Shown: in pieces, positions 24,644 through 34,114 of the stretch
Layout of the letters: each line of letters starts with the position of its first letter
Position numbering within the stretch: position 1 is the stretch's first letter
From: Clostridiales bacterium
GTDB taxonomy: Bacteria > Bacillota > Clostridia > Lachnospirales > Lachnospiraceae
DNA: 48,599 nt
Assembly (NCBI GenBank): GCA_029006795.1
Contig: JAQXGQ010000046.1
Coordinates: 1-48,599 of the forward strand
Direction of reading: 5' to 3'
Notes under the pieces: model-generated
What the model was told of the DNA's origin: nothing
The model's input: only the letters and a program-made list of their open reading frames with translations
Database searches by the model: none
Made by a program: the position numbers and the translations under genes

Positions 24644-26677
24644 TTATACTGTCACCATCCCTACTGATTGTAATTCTACGTTGGACTCTACTTCATTGTA
24701 AGAAACCACGATTAAGTCTTTAAAGTATTCTTCCGTCAATTTTTTAAAGTACATACGAACAATGGGCGATGTAATTACAATAGCACTCTTACCCATGTTT
24801 TCTAATTTTGCAACTTCCGTTTCCACGGAATTCATCACTGCTTTTGTCTTTTCCGGATCTAATGTCAGATAAGCACCCTGCTCTGTCTGTTTTACAGAGG
24901 ACATTATTTCCTGTTCCACTTTCGGATCAAGTGTAATCACGCTGGTAGTCTCATTTGCCGGAAAGTACTTACTGGATATGGCACGTTTCAGACTCTGTCT
25001 GACATACTCTGTCAATACATCCGTATCTCTCGTAGCAGACGCATGATCTGCTAAAGTTTCAAAGATGGTAAGTAAATCTCTAATTGATATCCCTTCACCA
25101 AGAAGGTTCTGCAATACCTTCTGAACCTCGCCAAGTCCTAACTGCTTTGGTATCAGCTCGTCCACCAGCACCGGATTGCTTTCCTTCAAGTTGTTGACCA
25201 GATTCTGAACATCCTGTCTCGTCAACAGTTCTGCAATGTGGGAACGAATCACCTCAGTCAGATGAGTAGCAATAATGGAAGGCGGATCTACTACCGTATA
25301 TCCAAGACTTTCTGCCCGCTCCCTCTGGCTCTCCGTAATCCAGATTGCCGGCAGATGGAAAGACGGCTCGAAGGTCGGAATACCGGTAATCTCCTCCTCC
25401 ACATATCCGGGGTTCATTGCCATGTAATGGTCAAAAAGAATCTCTCCCTCTGTCACCTGAATTCCCTTGATTTTTATAATATACTGATTCGGATTCAGCT
25501 GAATATTATCTCTCAGACGAATAATAGGCACCACTGTACCAAGCTCTAAGGCAATCTGCCTTCGTATCATAACTACACGGTCAAGCAAATCTCCACCCTG
25601 ATTTACATCCGCCAAAGGAATGATTCCATAACCAAACTCCAACTCGATAGGGTCTACCTGCAATAAGGATACCACATTCTCCGGCTTTCTGATTTCCTCG
25701 GCTTCGGTCTCTGCCGTATTGACTTCCTCCTCAATACTTTCAATAGCAATATTCTTGTCCACCTGTTTTCCTACAATAGCAAACATAACTCCAAGCGCTA
25801 GGAACAAAAGTGTATTAAGAGGTGTCACCAGTCCTAAAAATGCCAGTGTTGCACCTACAATATAGAGTACTTTAGGAATTCCAAACAACTGGCTGACCAG
25901 TATATTTGAAAAATCCGCTTCCTTAGACGCTTTTGTCACCAAAATACCGGTTGCAAGAGAAATTAACAGAGAAGGAATCTGGGAACAGAGACCATCACCA
26001 ATCGTAAGAATACCGTAACGCTGGATTGCTTCTGCAAATTCCATACCGCCACGGGTCATCCCCATCACCGTACCACCAATCAGGTTGATAAAGGTAATCA
26101 GCAACCCCGCCGTTGCATCTCCCTTTACATACTTCGTAGCACCATCCATAGAACCGAAAAAGCTGGATTCCTCCTGAATCTTATTACGGCGCTCTCTCGC
26201 CTCTTTCTCTGTAATGGCACCGGTATTCAAATCGGCATCAATTGCCATCTGCTTACCCGGCATAGCATCCAATGTAAATCTGGCGGTTACCTCAGCAACA
26301 CGCTCGGAACCTTTGTTGATAACGACGAACTGAATGATAATCAATACAATAAAGACAATCGCACCAATAATCAAGTCGCCACCACCAACGAACCCGCCAA
26401 AGGTTTCTACCACGTTTCCAGGTGCACCTGTTGTAAGAATTAATCTGGTTGATGAAACATTCAGAGAAATTCTAAAAATTGTTGTAAACAAAAGCAATGT
26501 CGGGAAAAACGACATATCTAACACTTCTTTTACAAACAATGTATTAAACAAAACTATCATTGCGATGGAAATGTTTAATGCCAACATCACATCAAGTAAG
26601 GTGGAGCTGATTGGCACTATAAAAAAGATGACTGCAGCAAGTAAGTACAACGCTATACCTATGTCAGATTTCTTCAT
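24644..26677 (-). CDS. flhA: Flagellar export gate protein FlhA
   Basis: FlhA forms the nonameric export channel ring and uses the proton motive force. The 677-aa protein has about eight N-terminal membrane helices (to about residue 320) with the FHIPEP-family motif RFTLDAMPGKQMAID (about 143-157). It ends in a cytosolic domain that binds chaperone-substrate complexes. Length is normal. It lies between flhB and flhF as in Bacillus. Confidence 0.97.
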   Translation of the reverse strand: MKKSDIGIALYLLAAVIFFIVPISSTLLDVMLALNISIAMIVLFNTLFVKEVLDMSFFPTLLLFTTIFRISLNVSSTRLILTTGAPGNVVETFGGFVGGGDLIIGAIVFIVLIIIQFVVINKGSERVAEVTARFTLDAMPGKQMAIDADLNTGAITEKEARERRNKIQEESSFFGSMDGATKYVKGDATAGLLITFINLIGGTVMGMTRGGMEFAEAIQRYGILTIGDGLCSQIPSLLISLATGILVTKASKEADFSNILVSQLFGIPKVLYIVGATLAFLGLVTPLNTLLFLALGVMFAIVGKQVDKNIAIESIEEEVNTAETEAEEIRKPENVVSLLQVDPIELEFGYGIIPLADVNQGGDLLDRVVMIRRQIALELGTVVPIIRLRDNIQLNPNQYIIKIKGIQVTEGEILFDHYMAMNPGYVEEEITGIPTFEPSFHLPAIWITESQRERAESLGYTVVDPPSIIATHLTEVIRSHIAELLTRQDVQNLVNNLKESNPVLVDELIPKQLGLGEVQKVLQNLLGEGISIRDLLTIFETLADHASATRDTDVLTEYVRQSLKRAISSKYFPANETTSVITLDPKVEQEIMSSVKQTEQGAYLTLDPEKTKAVMNSVETEVAKLENMGKSAIVITSPIVRMYFKKLTEEYFKDLIVVSYNEVESNVELQSVGMVTV

Positions 26678-26698
26678 GCCTTTTCCTCCTCAAAATAG

Positions 26699-27826
26699 TT
26701 ATCTGTTCTTCATATTATAAACCATTGCCAAGATTTCTGCCACTGCCTGATACAATTCCGGCGGAATTTCTTCACCGATTTCCACATTGGCATAAAGCAT
26801 TCTCGCAAGGGGTTTATTCTCTACAATTTCAATATTGTTCTCTTTCGCCGCCTCTTTGATTTTCTGAGCCAGAAAATCCTCTCCTTTTGCAAGGACAACG
26901 GGGGCTCTCGATACTTCCGCATCATATTTGATTGCCACAGCAAGATGCGTCGGGTTTGTAATAACCACATCTGCTTTTGGAACATCCTGCATCATTCGCC
27001 GTTGGGATGCTTCTCTCATACGCTGTCTCTGACGTCCTTTGATTTCCGGATTTCCTTCAGTATTTTTGTATTCATCCTTCACTTCCTGTTTGGTCATTTT
27101 CATATCCTCTTTGAAGCGAAATTTCTGATAAATAAAATCTGCAATACCTACTACTAAATACACCAGACTGATTTTAAAGCCGGTATTAATGATAACATCT
27201 CCACAGAAAGCAATTGCCTGATTCAAAGACATATCATACAAAATAAAAATATTATCAACCTTATCTTTTATGGAAACATATGCCACATAGATAATGATAA
27301 CTATTTTCAATATAGACTTCAACAATTCAAATAATGAGTCTTTTGAAAAAATACGCTTAAATCCATTGACAGGATTAAACTTTTCTCCTTTAGGCTTTAA
27401 GGGCTTTTTCGTTACTTTCCACCCTACCTGCAGGACACTGATAATAATAGCAATTACAAATCCAAACGCAAAAAACGGTGCCACCATCTTAAGCATCATT
27501 ACAAATATGTTCTGCATGAAAACGGATATTTCATGTACCGAACACTCCAGCGCAAAACTTTTTACAAAGTCCGGTATGTTCTTATATACATATTGATATG
27601 TTTCAATAAATCCGCCCCCAACCCAGGAAATAAAAATCTTTAACACCAGAAATAATACAATCAGGTCAAATGCTGCCGTAAGTTCCTTACTTTTTGCAAC
27701 CTTACCTTCCTCTCTGGCTTCTCTTAACTTCTTTGCCGTTGCCGGCTCTGTCTTTTCCCCACCGGGGCCATCTTTAGCAAACCATTGAAGATTATAATCA
27801 AGAATTAAATGAATTTCCTGTTCCAA
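26699..27826 (-). CDS. flhB: Flagellar export switch protein FlhB
   Basis: FlhB sets export specificity, switching from hook to filament substrates after self-cleavage. The 375-aa protein has the GGEKTEPATAKKLREAREEG N-terminus, four membrane helices, and the autocleavage motif NPTH (in VITNPTHLAVAI, about residue 287). The start is a TTG at 27826, 1 bp after the fliR stop; no suitable ATG exists upstream or before the conserved N-terminus. AAGGA lies about 11 nt before it. Confidence 0.95.
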   Translation of the reverse strand: MEQEIHLILDYNLQWFAKDGPGGEKTEPATAKKLREAREEGKVAKSKELTAAFDLIVLFLVLKIFISWVGGGFIETYQYVYKNIPDFVKSFALECSVHEISVFMQNIFVMMLKMVAPFFAFGFVIAIIISVLQVGWKVTKKPLKPKGEKFNPVNGFKRIFSKDSLFELLKSILKIVIIIYVAYVSIKDKVDNIFILYDMSLNQAIAFCGDVIINTGFKISLVYLVVGIADFIYQKFRFKEDMKMTKQEVKDEYKNTEGNPEIKGRQRQRMREASQRRMMQDVPKADVVITNPTHLAVAIKYDAEVSRAPVVLAKGEDFLAQKIKEAAKENNIEIVENKPLARMLYANVEIGEEIPPELYQAVAEILAMVYNMKNR

Positions 27827-27827
27827 C

Positions 27828-28607
27828 CTAATACATTCCTTCTATAAATAAAACCATCATTTTTCTCATTTCGTTAAAGATAAAATCTGCAATTCCGGGC
27901 AATAAGGATACCGTCAAAAACAACACCCCAAATCCTACCATGATCTTCATCTGCATACCTACGGCAAACATATTCATCTGCGGTGATACCTTCGCCATGA
28001 TACCCAGAATACAGTTTAAAATCATAATACAGGCAAATACCGGAAGATATATCCGAAAACCTATTACAAATAAGTCTGTCATATACTGTGTCATAGAGGT
28101 CAAAAGATGATCCCAGTCAAACACCTGCCCGTTTATGGGAACAACCACAAAGGAATCTGTAATGGCCCGCAAAATCACATGGTACATATTCGTCGCAATC
28201 AATAACAGCAGGATAAAATAATTATATAAATTACCCACAAGTGTAGACTGTACGTTCATTTCGGGATTAAACTCTGTCGCCATTGAAAGACCAATATCCA
28301 TAGAAATAATATGTCCCGCAAATAAAATAATGGAATTACAAATGTTTGCACCAAGTCCTATCAGCAACCCTGTAATTCCTTCTTTTAAAACTATTATCGC
28401 ATATCCGAAGAGACCTGTATATTCGATTGCTGTCTTATCTATAAACCCATACAACAACAGGGAAATAAAGACAGACAAACCAATTTTAACCCGTGCCGGA
28501 GCGCCCTTCTGTCCATAAAAGGGTGCCACAGATACAAAACACGATATGCGGACCAATATTAATATCAGTATTTCAAAATTAGCCAATGAAAAAGTATATG
28601 TAAGCAT
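27828..28607 (-). CDS. fliR: Flagellar export gate protein FliR
   Basis: FliR, with FliP and FliQ, forms the helical gate core of the flagellar type III export apparatus. The 259-aa protein consists of about six membrane helices. The GQKGAPARVKIGLSVFISL stretch (about residues 33-51) and the EFNPEMNVQSTLVGNLYN region are typical. It lies between fliQ (3 bp) and flhB (1 bp). Confidence 0.95.
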   Translation of the reverse strand: MLTYTFSLANFEILILILVRISCFVSVAPFYGQKGAPARVKIGLSVFISLLLYGFIDKTAIEYTGLFGYAIIVLKEGITGLLIGLGANICNSIILFAGHIISMDIGLSMATEFNPEMNVQSTLVGNLYNYFILLLLIATNMYHVILRAITDSFVVVPINGQVFDWDHLLTSMTQYMTDLFVIGFRIYLPVFACIMILNCILGIMAKVSPQMNMFAVGMQMKIMVGFGVLFLTVSLLPGIADFIFNEMRKMMVLFIEGMY

Positions 28608-28610
28608 ACA

Positions 28611-28883
28611 TCATCCACCAAGATAAACGCTAAAGTTTGACCACAAATTTGTCATAAATTCAGATAAATTTGTCAAAATCCATGAGCCGAAAATCATCAT
28701 TCCGACAAACACAGCTATAATTTTAGGAACAAAGGTTAAAGTCTGTTCCTGAATAGACGTAACCGTCTGAAAAATACTAATAATCAAACCTACCACCAAT
28801 GAGATAATAAGCATTGGCGCTGCGCAAATAATAATCGTATAAATTGCATCTCTTGCTATGTCGAGAACCTGTCCCTCTGTCAT
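28611..28883 (-). CDS. fliQ: Flagellar export gate protein FliQ
   Basis: FliQ wraps the FliP-FliR core of the export gate. The 90-aa length is exactly typical. Two long membrane helices are visible, with the family motif SIFQTVTSIQEQTLTFVPKI (about residues 36-55) between them. It follows fliP by 29 bp. Confidence 0.96.
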   Translation of the reverse strand: MTEGQVLDIARDAIYTIIICAAPMLIISLVVGLIISIFQTVTSIQEQTLTFVPKIIAVFVGMMIFGSWILTNLSEFMTNLWSNFSVYLGG

Positions 28884-28912
28884 TCTTTATCACCTCAAAA
28901 CCTCATCCTGCA

Positions 28913-29788
28913 TCAGTAGAATGTCTGAACCAGACTGTTAATTACAAGATTCCAACCATCTGCTAAAATAAACAACAATATCTTAAACGGCAATGAAATT
29001 GTTGTCGGTGGCAACATCATCATACCCATTGACATAAGCACGGATGCCACAACCATATCGATTACAATAAATGGTATATAAATCAAGAAGCCCATAATAA
29101 ATGCCTGCCGCAACTCACCAATGATGAACGCTGGTATTATTATTGTCATCGGAACCACATCATAAGCTTCCGTACCTGCATCTTCATCAATATCATAATC
29201 CTGACCGGAAATGTCAATAAATAAATTCACATCTTTAGTCTGTAGTTTTCCATGATTGTACATAAACGACCGGATAGGTGTTTCTGCCTCTTTTAATGCC
29301 TCTTCCATCGTAATTTCACCCTCATCAAGAGGTTTTATTGCTTTTTCATTAATCTCCTGGAGTGTTGGCCACATAATAAAGAATGTCAAAAACAGTGCTA
29401 AACCAATCAATACCTGATTGGGCGGTGAAGTCTGGGTACCAAGAGCTGTGCGAATGAAATGCAGTACAATGATAACTCTTGTATAGGATGTCAGCATAAT
29501 GAGGAGCGAAGGTGCCAATGATAAAATCGTCAGCACAAGCAATGCACGAACCGGTGTAGACAAAGAAGCTGTCTCATCATTAATAGATATGTTCAGTCCA
29601 CTCATATTGCTTTCTGTCGTACCTGATACACTGCTATCACTCCCCTCTTCAAAGGAAGTAATACTTTCCGGATCCATTGAAGCAGCATAGACAGTTGTCC
29701 CCTCATAAGAGAAAAACAGCACTGCCGCAAAAACCATAACTGCAAAAGCAAGTGATACGATACAATATGTTTTTTTTAATTTTGTCAT
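28913..29788 (-). CDS. fliP: Flagellar export gate protein FliP
   Basis: FliP makes up most of the export gate core. The 291-aa protein starts with a signal sequence (hydrophobic about residues 11-27, then VYAAS as a likely cleavage site). A Ser/Thr-rich spacer follows, then the FliP core with LTSYTRVIIVLHFIRTALGT (about 101-120), SPPNQVLIGLALFLTFFIMWP and the C-terminal GMMMLPP motif. The 70-residue spacer before the core is longer than in short homologues. Confidence 0.96.
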   Translation of the reverse strand: MTKLKKTYCIVSLAFAVMVFAAVLFFSYEGTTVYAASMDPESITSFEEGSDSSVSGTTESNMSGLNISINDETASLSTPVRALLVLTILSLAPSLLIMLTSYTRVIIVLHFIRTALGTQTSPPNQVLIGLALFLTFFIMWPTLQEINEKAIKPLDEGEITMEEALKEAETPIRSFMYNHGKLQTKDVNLFIDISGQDYDIDEDAGTEAYDVVPMTIIIPAFIIGELRQAFIMGFLIYIPFIVIDMVVASVLMSMGMMMLPPTTISLPFKILLFILADGWNLVINSLVQTFY

Positions 29789-29791
29789 AAT

Positions 29792-30151
29792 TCAACCCTG
29801 CTTTTTCGGAAGATGTTCTTTTAACTTGTTGAAAATATCCTGAAAATCTTCCCGTGAGTCCTGTGTAGTCTCCTTTAATTGTTCCTCAGGCAGTTCAGTC
29901 AGCATCGTAACCTCATCCTTCCCCACTGCAATTACAAGGTACTTCTCTCCAACTTTAATCACCTGCACAAACTTATTATTTGCAATCCGGACGCTCTCAA
30001 TTACCTGCAGATTACTACTCTTCATTTGAGTTTTCTGAAAACCACCTACCCACTTGGTGGTAAAGTAAGTGATAATCAGAACAAAAGCAAATATAATCAT
30101 CGCGCCCAACAACTGCAGAAAACTATTCAAAGAAGAACTTAATAATATCAT
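29792..30151 (-). CDS. fliO: Flagellar biosynthesis protein FliO (FliZ)
   Basis: FliO assists assembly of the FliP ring. The 119-aa protein has one membrane helix (about residues 11-31) and a cytosolic FliO domain (SSNLQVIESVRIANNKFVQV, then VGEKYLVIAVG). The ATG at 30151 lies 1 bp after the cheY stop; a TTG three codons earlier (30160) is possible. There is no good ribosome site for either, so translation is probably coupled to cheY. Confidence 0.9.
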   Translation of the reverse strand: MILLSSSLNSFLQLLGAMIIFAFVLIITYFTTKWVGGFQKTQMKSSNLQVIESVRIANNKFVQVIKVGEKYLVIAVGKDEVTMLTELPEEQLKETTQDSREDFQDIFNKLKEHLPKKQG

Positions 30152-30152
30152 A

Positions 30153-30512
30153 TTAACCAACTACTTTTTTTACAGCTTCAAGCACACGCTCTGCCTGGAA
30201 CGGTTTTACAATAAAATCCTTTGCTCCGGACTGGATTGCTTCGATAACCATAGCCTGCTGTCCCATTGCAGAACACATGATAATATTGGCATTGGCATCT
30301 ATCTCTTTGATTTTCTTTAATGCCTGGATACCATCCATATCTGGCATTGTAATGTCCATTAATACTAAATCTGGTTTTGCTTCCGGATACTTTTCTACTG
30401 CGACTGCTCCATTCTCTGCTTCTGCCACGATTTCATAACCATTTTTGGATAAAATATCCTTAATCATCATTCTCATAAACGCCGCATCATCACAAATCAT
30501 AATCTTTGCCAT
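30153..30512 (-). CDS. cheY: Chemotaxis response regulator CheY
   Basis: Single-domain receiver that carries the signal from CheA to the flagellar switch. The 119-aa protein has acidic residues Asp8-Asp9, phospho-acceptor Asp53 (VLMDITMPDMDG), Ser at the Thr/Ser switch position (MCSAMG) and Lys in FIVKPF. Its place between fliY and fliO is the Bacillus order, consistent with CheY acting on FliM and FliY encoded just upstream. Confidence 0.96.
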   Translation of the reverse strand: MAKIMICDDAAFMRMMIKDILSKNGYEIVAEAENGAVAVEKYPEAKPDLVLMDITMPDMDGIQALKKIKEIDANANIIMCSAMGQQAMVIEAIQSGAKDFIVKPFQAERVLEAVKKVVG

Positions 30513-30551
30513 AATATTCTCTCCTATTCGTAACTATTTTCTTGTTACTTG

Positions 30552-31748
30552 CTATTTTATAATTTCGGTAATTCGTATACCATAGCTTTCTTCAATGATA
30601 ACTACCTCGCCTTTGGCTACAAATTTACCATTTACTAACACATCAATTGGTTCACCAGCAATACGATTCAATTCTATAATAGTTCCCGGTGTAAAATCAA
30701 GTATTTCCTTAATAGATTTTGAAGTTCTACCTAATTCTACCGTTACCTCAAGAGGTACATCCATAATCAAATCGATATTCTCCGGTCCATAACCCATCGG
30801 AACATTTCCTGAAAAAGCCTGAAACTGTGCTGGTTGCACATTTACCTGTTGTTGTTGTCCATACATCTGCGACATCTCCTGACCCATCATTGGTTGCCCC
30901 ATCATCGGTTGACCCATCATTGGCTGTCCCATCATTGGTGGTGGTGTCATCTGTTGCTGTGCCATCTGCGGCTGTCCCATCATTGGCTGTCCCATCTGCT
31001 GTGGAGCTGCCTGTGACGCCGGTTGTGGTTCCGGGGCTGCTTGTTGTCCACCAACTATCGTGGAATTTGTATCTTCCTCCATAGTCTCTGTAACGTTTGC
31101 ACACATTTCCTTTGCAAATGAAATCGGATATAACTGCATGATTTCACTGTCGACGATATCTCCAATTTCCATTTTAAAGGAAATCTTCACGAACTCTCCT
31201 GCGAGAAATTCGTCAATAGCACTCTCGTCTACAGTCTGTTGCAAATCTATCAAATCCGCCACAGGCGGGCTGATATCAATCACTTTGTTTAGCATGGAAG
31301 ATAATGACGTGGCTGCCGAACCCATCATCTGGTTCATTGCCTCACTGATTGCACTTAAGTGCAGTTCTCCAAGCTCTCCATCTGTATTTGTACCGTCACC
31401 ACCCATCATCAAATCGGTAATGACCTTTACATCATGCTCTTTTAATACAAGAATATTGCTTCCATCTAATCCTACGGTATAACCAATTCGGATAAAAACA
31501 CAAGGTCGCTCATAAGCATCACAAATATCTCCCCAATTTGCAAATGAAACAACCGGCGTGGAAATATCCACCTTTCGGTTTACCAGCGAAAACAATGTCG
31601 TAGCCGCCGTTCCCATGCTGATATTGGCAATCTCGCCAATGGCATCTTTTTCGTTTTCAGACAATGTTTCTGAACCAACCTCACTATCGGCAGCTGCAGG
31701 ACTGTTCAGTAAAGCATTAATTTCTTCTTGAGACATAGCTCCATCCAT
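30552..31748 (-). CDS. fliY: Flagellar switch protein FliY/FliN with CheC-like phosphatase domain
   Basis: FliY is a C-ring protein that also dephosphorylates CheY-P. The 398-aa protein has an N-terminal CheY-binding segment (SQEEINALLN) and a CheC-like domain with both active-site helices (GEIANISMGTAA, about residue 34, and SEAMNQMMGSAA, about 136). A Met/Gln/Pro/Gly-rich repeat linker follows (about 240-315), then a C-terminal SpoA domain (about 325-398). GGAGG lies 8 nt before the ATG. The linker, built on MMGQP units, is unusually long and repetitive. Confidence 0.95.
   Translation of the reverse strand: MDGAMSQEEINALLNSPAAADSEVGSETLSENEKDAIGEIANISMGTAATTLFSLVNRKVDISTPVVSFANWGDICDAYERPCVFIRIGYTVGLDGSNILVLKEHDVKVITDLMMGGDGTNTDGELGELHLSAISEAMNQMMGSAATSLSSMLNKVIDISPPVADLIDLQQTVDESAIDEFLAGEFVKISFKMEIGDIVDSEIMQLYPISFAKEMCANVTETMEEDTNSTIVGGQQAAPEPQPASQAAPQQMGQPMMGQPQMAQQQMTPPPMMGQPMMGQPMMGQPMMGQEMSQMYGQQQQVNVQPAQFQAFSGNVPMGYGPENIDLIMDVPLEVTVELGRTSKSIKEILDFTPGTIIELNRIAGEPIDVLVNGKFVAKGEVVIIEESYGIRITEIIK
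30883..31000 (-). repeat. 15-bp tandem repeats coding for MMGQP units in fliY
   Basis: Units of 15 bp close to CCCATCATTGGCTGT (plus-strand view) start at 30883, 30898, 30913, 30928 and 30976, with diverged copies between and after. Each codes for about five residues of the MMGQP type. The frame is kept, so copy-number changes would lengthen or shorten the switch-protein linker without disrupting it. Confidence 0.8.
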
Positions 31749-31749
31749 C

Positions 31750-32730
31750 TTACTGCTCCTCCCTAATCACTGACGTAATTCTTACTGCATAATTATCACC
31801 GGTAGCTCCCGGCAGAGCAGTAAATTTCTTAATATTACCAACATAAATATTCAACTCCTCATCCACCTTTGTATTTAAGCGGATAATGTCTCCACGCTGC
31901 AATCCGAGGAAGTCGTTGACTGATATGGTACTGTTTCCCAACGCTGCTTTGATTGGCATAGGAGCCTTAGAAATCAAAGCCTCGATTGTCTCTGAATATT
32001 CCTGTTCGTCTTTCTCCTGCAAACTTGAATACCAATATTTCGTATTCAATTTGTCCATAACACTTTCTAAAGTAAGGTATGGCAGACAAATATTAATCAA
32101 TCCCTCTACCTCACCAATTTTAATATTCAGTGTTACAAGTGCAATCATCTCTGTAGGCGAAATAATCTGTGCATACTGTGAGTTTGTCTCTATACGCTCT
32201 AACCGTGGTTCTAATTCACATACACTCTCCCACGGTTCTATCAGAAGATTGACCACCACATTAAAAATTCTCTCGATAATCAAAAGCTCTATCTCGGAAA
32301 AATCACGAGTCCTGTCTAAAGGTGCTCCTTTTCCTCCTAACATACGATCCACGATTGTATATCCTAAATTCTCTGCAATCTCAATAATGATACTGCCATT
32401 TAGCGGAGCATAATTCACAATTCCTAACAGCACCGGATTTGACAACGCATTCGAAAATTCAGAATACGTAACCGCCTCTGAATTCATAACCTCTACCTGA
32501 ACATTTTTTCTTAGATATACCGGAAGGTTTGTAGATAACAGTCTTCCATAATGTTCAAAGATAATTTCAAGAGTACGCAAATGTTCTTTGGAAAACTTTG
32601 CAGGACGGGCAAAATCGTAATTTTTAACCTGTTTTTCATTATTATCTTTTATTTCATCTACATCAAGTTCACCACTGCTTAACGCTTTGAGCAAACTATC
32701 TATCTCATTTTGAGATAAGACTTCACCCAT
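31750..32730 (-). CDS. fliM: Flagellar motor switch protein FliM
   Basis: FliM links FliG to the rest of the C-ring and binds CheY-P. The 326-aa protein has the N-terminal CheY-binding segment LSQNEIDSLLKAL. A CheC-like middle domain lacks the phosphatase Glu-Asn helices (about residues 40-230). A C-terminal SpoA domain follows (about 245-320, with SVNDFLGLQRGDIIRL). It lies between fliL and fliY. Confidence 0.97.
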   Translation of the reverse strand: MGEVLSQNEIDSLLKALSSGELDVDEIKDNNEKQVKNYDFARPAKFSKEHLRTLEIIFEHYGRLLSTNLPVYLRKNVQVEVMNSEAVTYSEFSNALSNPVLLGIVNYAPLNGSIIIEIAENLGYTIVDRMLGGKGAPLDRTRDFSEIELLIIERIFNVVVNLLIEPWESVCELEPRLERIETNSQYAQIISPTEMIALVTLNIKIGEVEGLINICLPYLTLESVMDKLNTKYWYSSLQEKDEQEYSETIEALISKAPMPIKAALGNSTISVNDFLGLQRGDIIRLNTKVDEELNIYVGNIKKFTALPGATGDNYAVRITSVIREEQ

Positions 32731-32763
32731 TCATTCTCACCACCTAACGCAAATATTCATGTA

Positions 32764-33288
32764 TTATTCGGTCGTCACGCTGGAGAAGTTTACACCAACG
32801 ATGAAGTCCTTTCCTCCGAACATTTCCTGCATAGCCTCTAAAATATCTTTCTTAACAGTCTCATATCCATCAGCATTAAATTCATCTAATGTGTAATTGC
32901 TTACAATCGTATTGATTTCACTCTGGATAATAGTTTCCTTTGCTGTAAGACCTTCTGCGCCACCGTAATTTTTGTATCCGTCACTTTTTGTATTCATAGA
33001 AAGACTCACAGAAAATACGGCATAATGTTTCTTTCCATCTTCATCTGGTTTCAGATTTACGGTGAAACCGGATTCAATCTTGTATGCTTCAATATCCTCA
33101 ATCGGAATTGTCGGAGTATCCTGTCCTTCACCGCTTTCTAATTCCAGATTAATTGCAGAACATACCTGATCAATTAACGCATTTGATTTCTTTGTCTGTG
33201 GTATGATGGTAAATGTAAGAATTGCCGTCAAAACCAAGTTTACTAAAACCAGTGCTAGAATGATTACTGACATTAAATTTTTTTTCAT
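32764..33288 (-). CDS. fliL: Flagellar basal body-associated protein FliL
   Basis: FliL surrounds the stator and supports torque. The 174-aa protein has an N-terminal membrane helix (about residues 9-29) and an extracytoplasmic FliL domain with the typical two-part pattern (YAVFSVSLSMNTK in the middle and a C-terminal INTIVSNYTLDEFNADG). It follows motB and precedes fliM, the usual order. Confidence 0.92.
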   Translation of the reverse strand: MKKNLMSVIILALVLVNLVLTAILTFTIIPQTKKSNALIDQVCSAINLELESGEGQDTPTIPIEDIEAYKIESGFTVNLKPDEDGKKHYAVFSVSLSMNTKSDGYKNYGGAEGLTAKETIIQSEINTIVSNYTLDEFNADGYETVKKDILEAMQEMFGGKDFIVGVNFSSVTTE

Positions 33289-33304
33289 AATTTTACCTTC
33301 CCGC

Positions 33305-34114
33305 TCATTGTAATTGTGAACTATATGAATTATATATTTTTATTACTACACGTCTGTTCCTTGCTCGTCCCTCCGGTGTGGAGTTATCCGCAATCGGCAC
33401 ATATTCGCCCCTTCCTGCTGACTTGATGTGCGACGGTTCTATTGTCGTAATCCCCCGCAGATAATCACTCACTGCCCGGGCTCTATAAAAGGAAAGAACA
33501 TTGTTATCCTCATATTTAGAAGAATGTATCGGAACATTATCCGTATGTCCTTCTACTTCAATGATGTTTTGCTGATACGGTTCTAACAGTTTTCCTATCT
33601 TATCTATTAATGGATAGGCTTCCTGTCTGATTTCAGATTTACCGGAGTCAAATAACAGTGCTCCATTCATATTCAAAAGTACATATTGCGCATCAAAATC
33701 TACTTCCACCTGATTTTGAATACCATATCTTGCAATCGCCTGTTCAATGGCTTCTGCCATCTCTTCCGATTCCTCAAGTGCCTGTTCTTTATACGACTCG
33801 GCAATCTCGCTCTCTGTTTCCTGTTCCTCTTCCGATTGTGAATTTGCCTGCTCTTTATAGTAGGAATCTAACATTTCAAGCTGACTGACACCAGAAGAAA
33901 CCAGTTCGCCCTCCCCGATGGATGCACCACCACTAGGAAGAATGCTGAAGGTATTTTGGAAAGATGCAATAATCTTTTCAAATTTCTCTGCGTCCACAGT
34001 GGACATGGAAAACAGCAAGACGAAGAAACATAGCAGCAAGTTCATCAAATCCGAGAACGTGTTCATCCACGCCGGTGAACCCTTTGGCACATCCTCCTGT
34101 TTTTTTCTCGCCAC
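33305..34114 (-). CDS. motB: Flagellar stator protein MotB
   Basis: MotB anchors the stator to peptidoglycan and carries the ion-binding aspartate. The 269-aa protein has the helix with Asp22 (NTFSDLMNLLLCFFVLLFSM), a plug segment, a Glu/Gln-rich linker (about residues 85-125) and an OmpA-like domain with VEGHTDNVPI (about 198-207) and YRARAVSDYL. The start is a GTG at 34114 that overlaps the motA stop by 1 bp (TAGTG), with GGAGGTGA 6-7 nt upstream. Confidence 0.96.
   Translation of the reverse strand: MARKKQEDVPKGSPAWMNTFSDLMNLLLCFFVLLFSMSTVDAEKFEKIIASFQNTFSILPSGGASIGEGELVSSGVSQLEMLDSYYKEQANSQSEEEQETESEIAESYKEQALEESEEMAEAIEQAIARYGIQNQVEVDFDAQYVLLNMNGALLFDSGKSEIRQEAYPLIDKIGKLLEPYQQNIIEVEGHTDNVPIHSSKYEDNNVLSFYRARAVSDYLRGITTIEPSHIKSAGRGEYVPIADNSTPEGRARNRRVVIKIYNSYSSQLQ

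Noticed and set aside
30748-31104. A Thr/Asp/Gly-rich open frame antisense or out of frame within fliY
   Set aside because: It is a shadow of the MMGQP repeats in another frame; it has no ribosome site and lies inside a well-supported gene.
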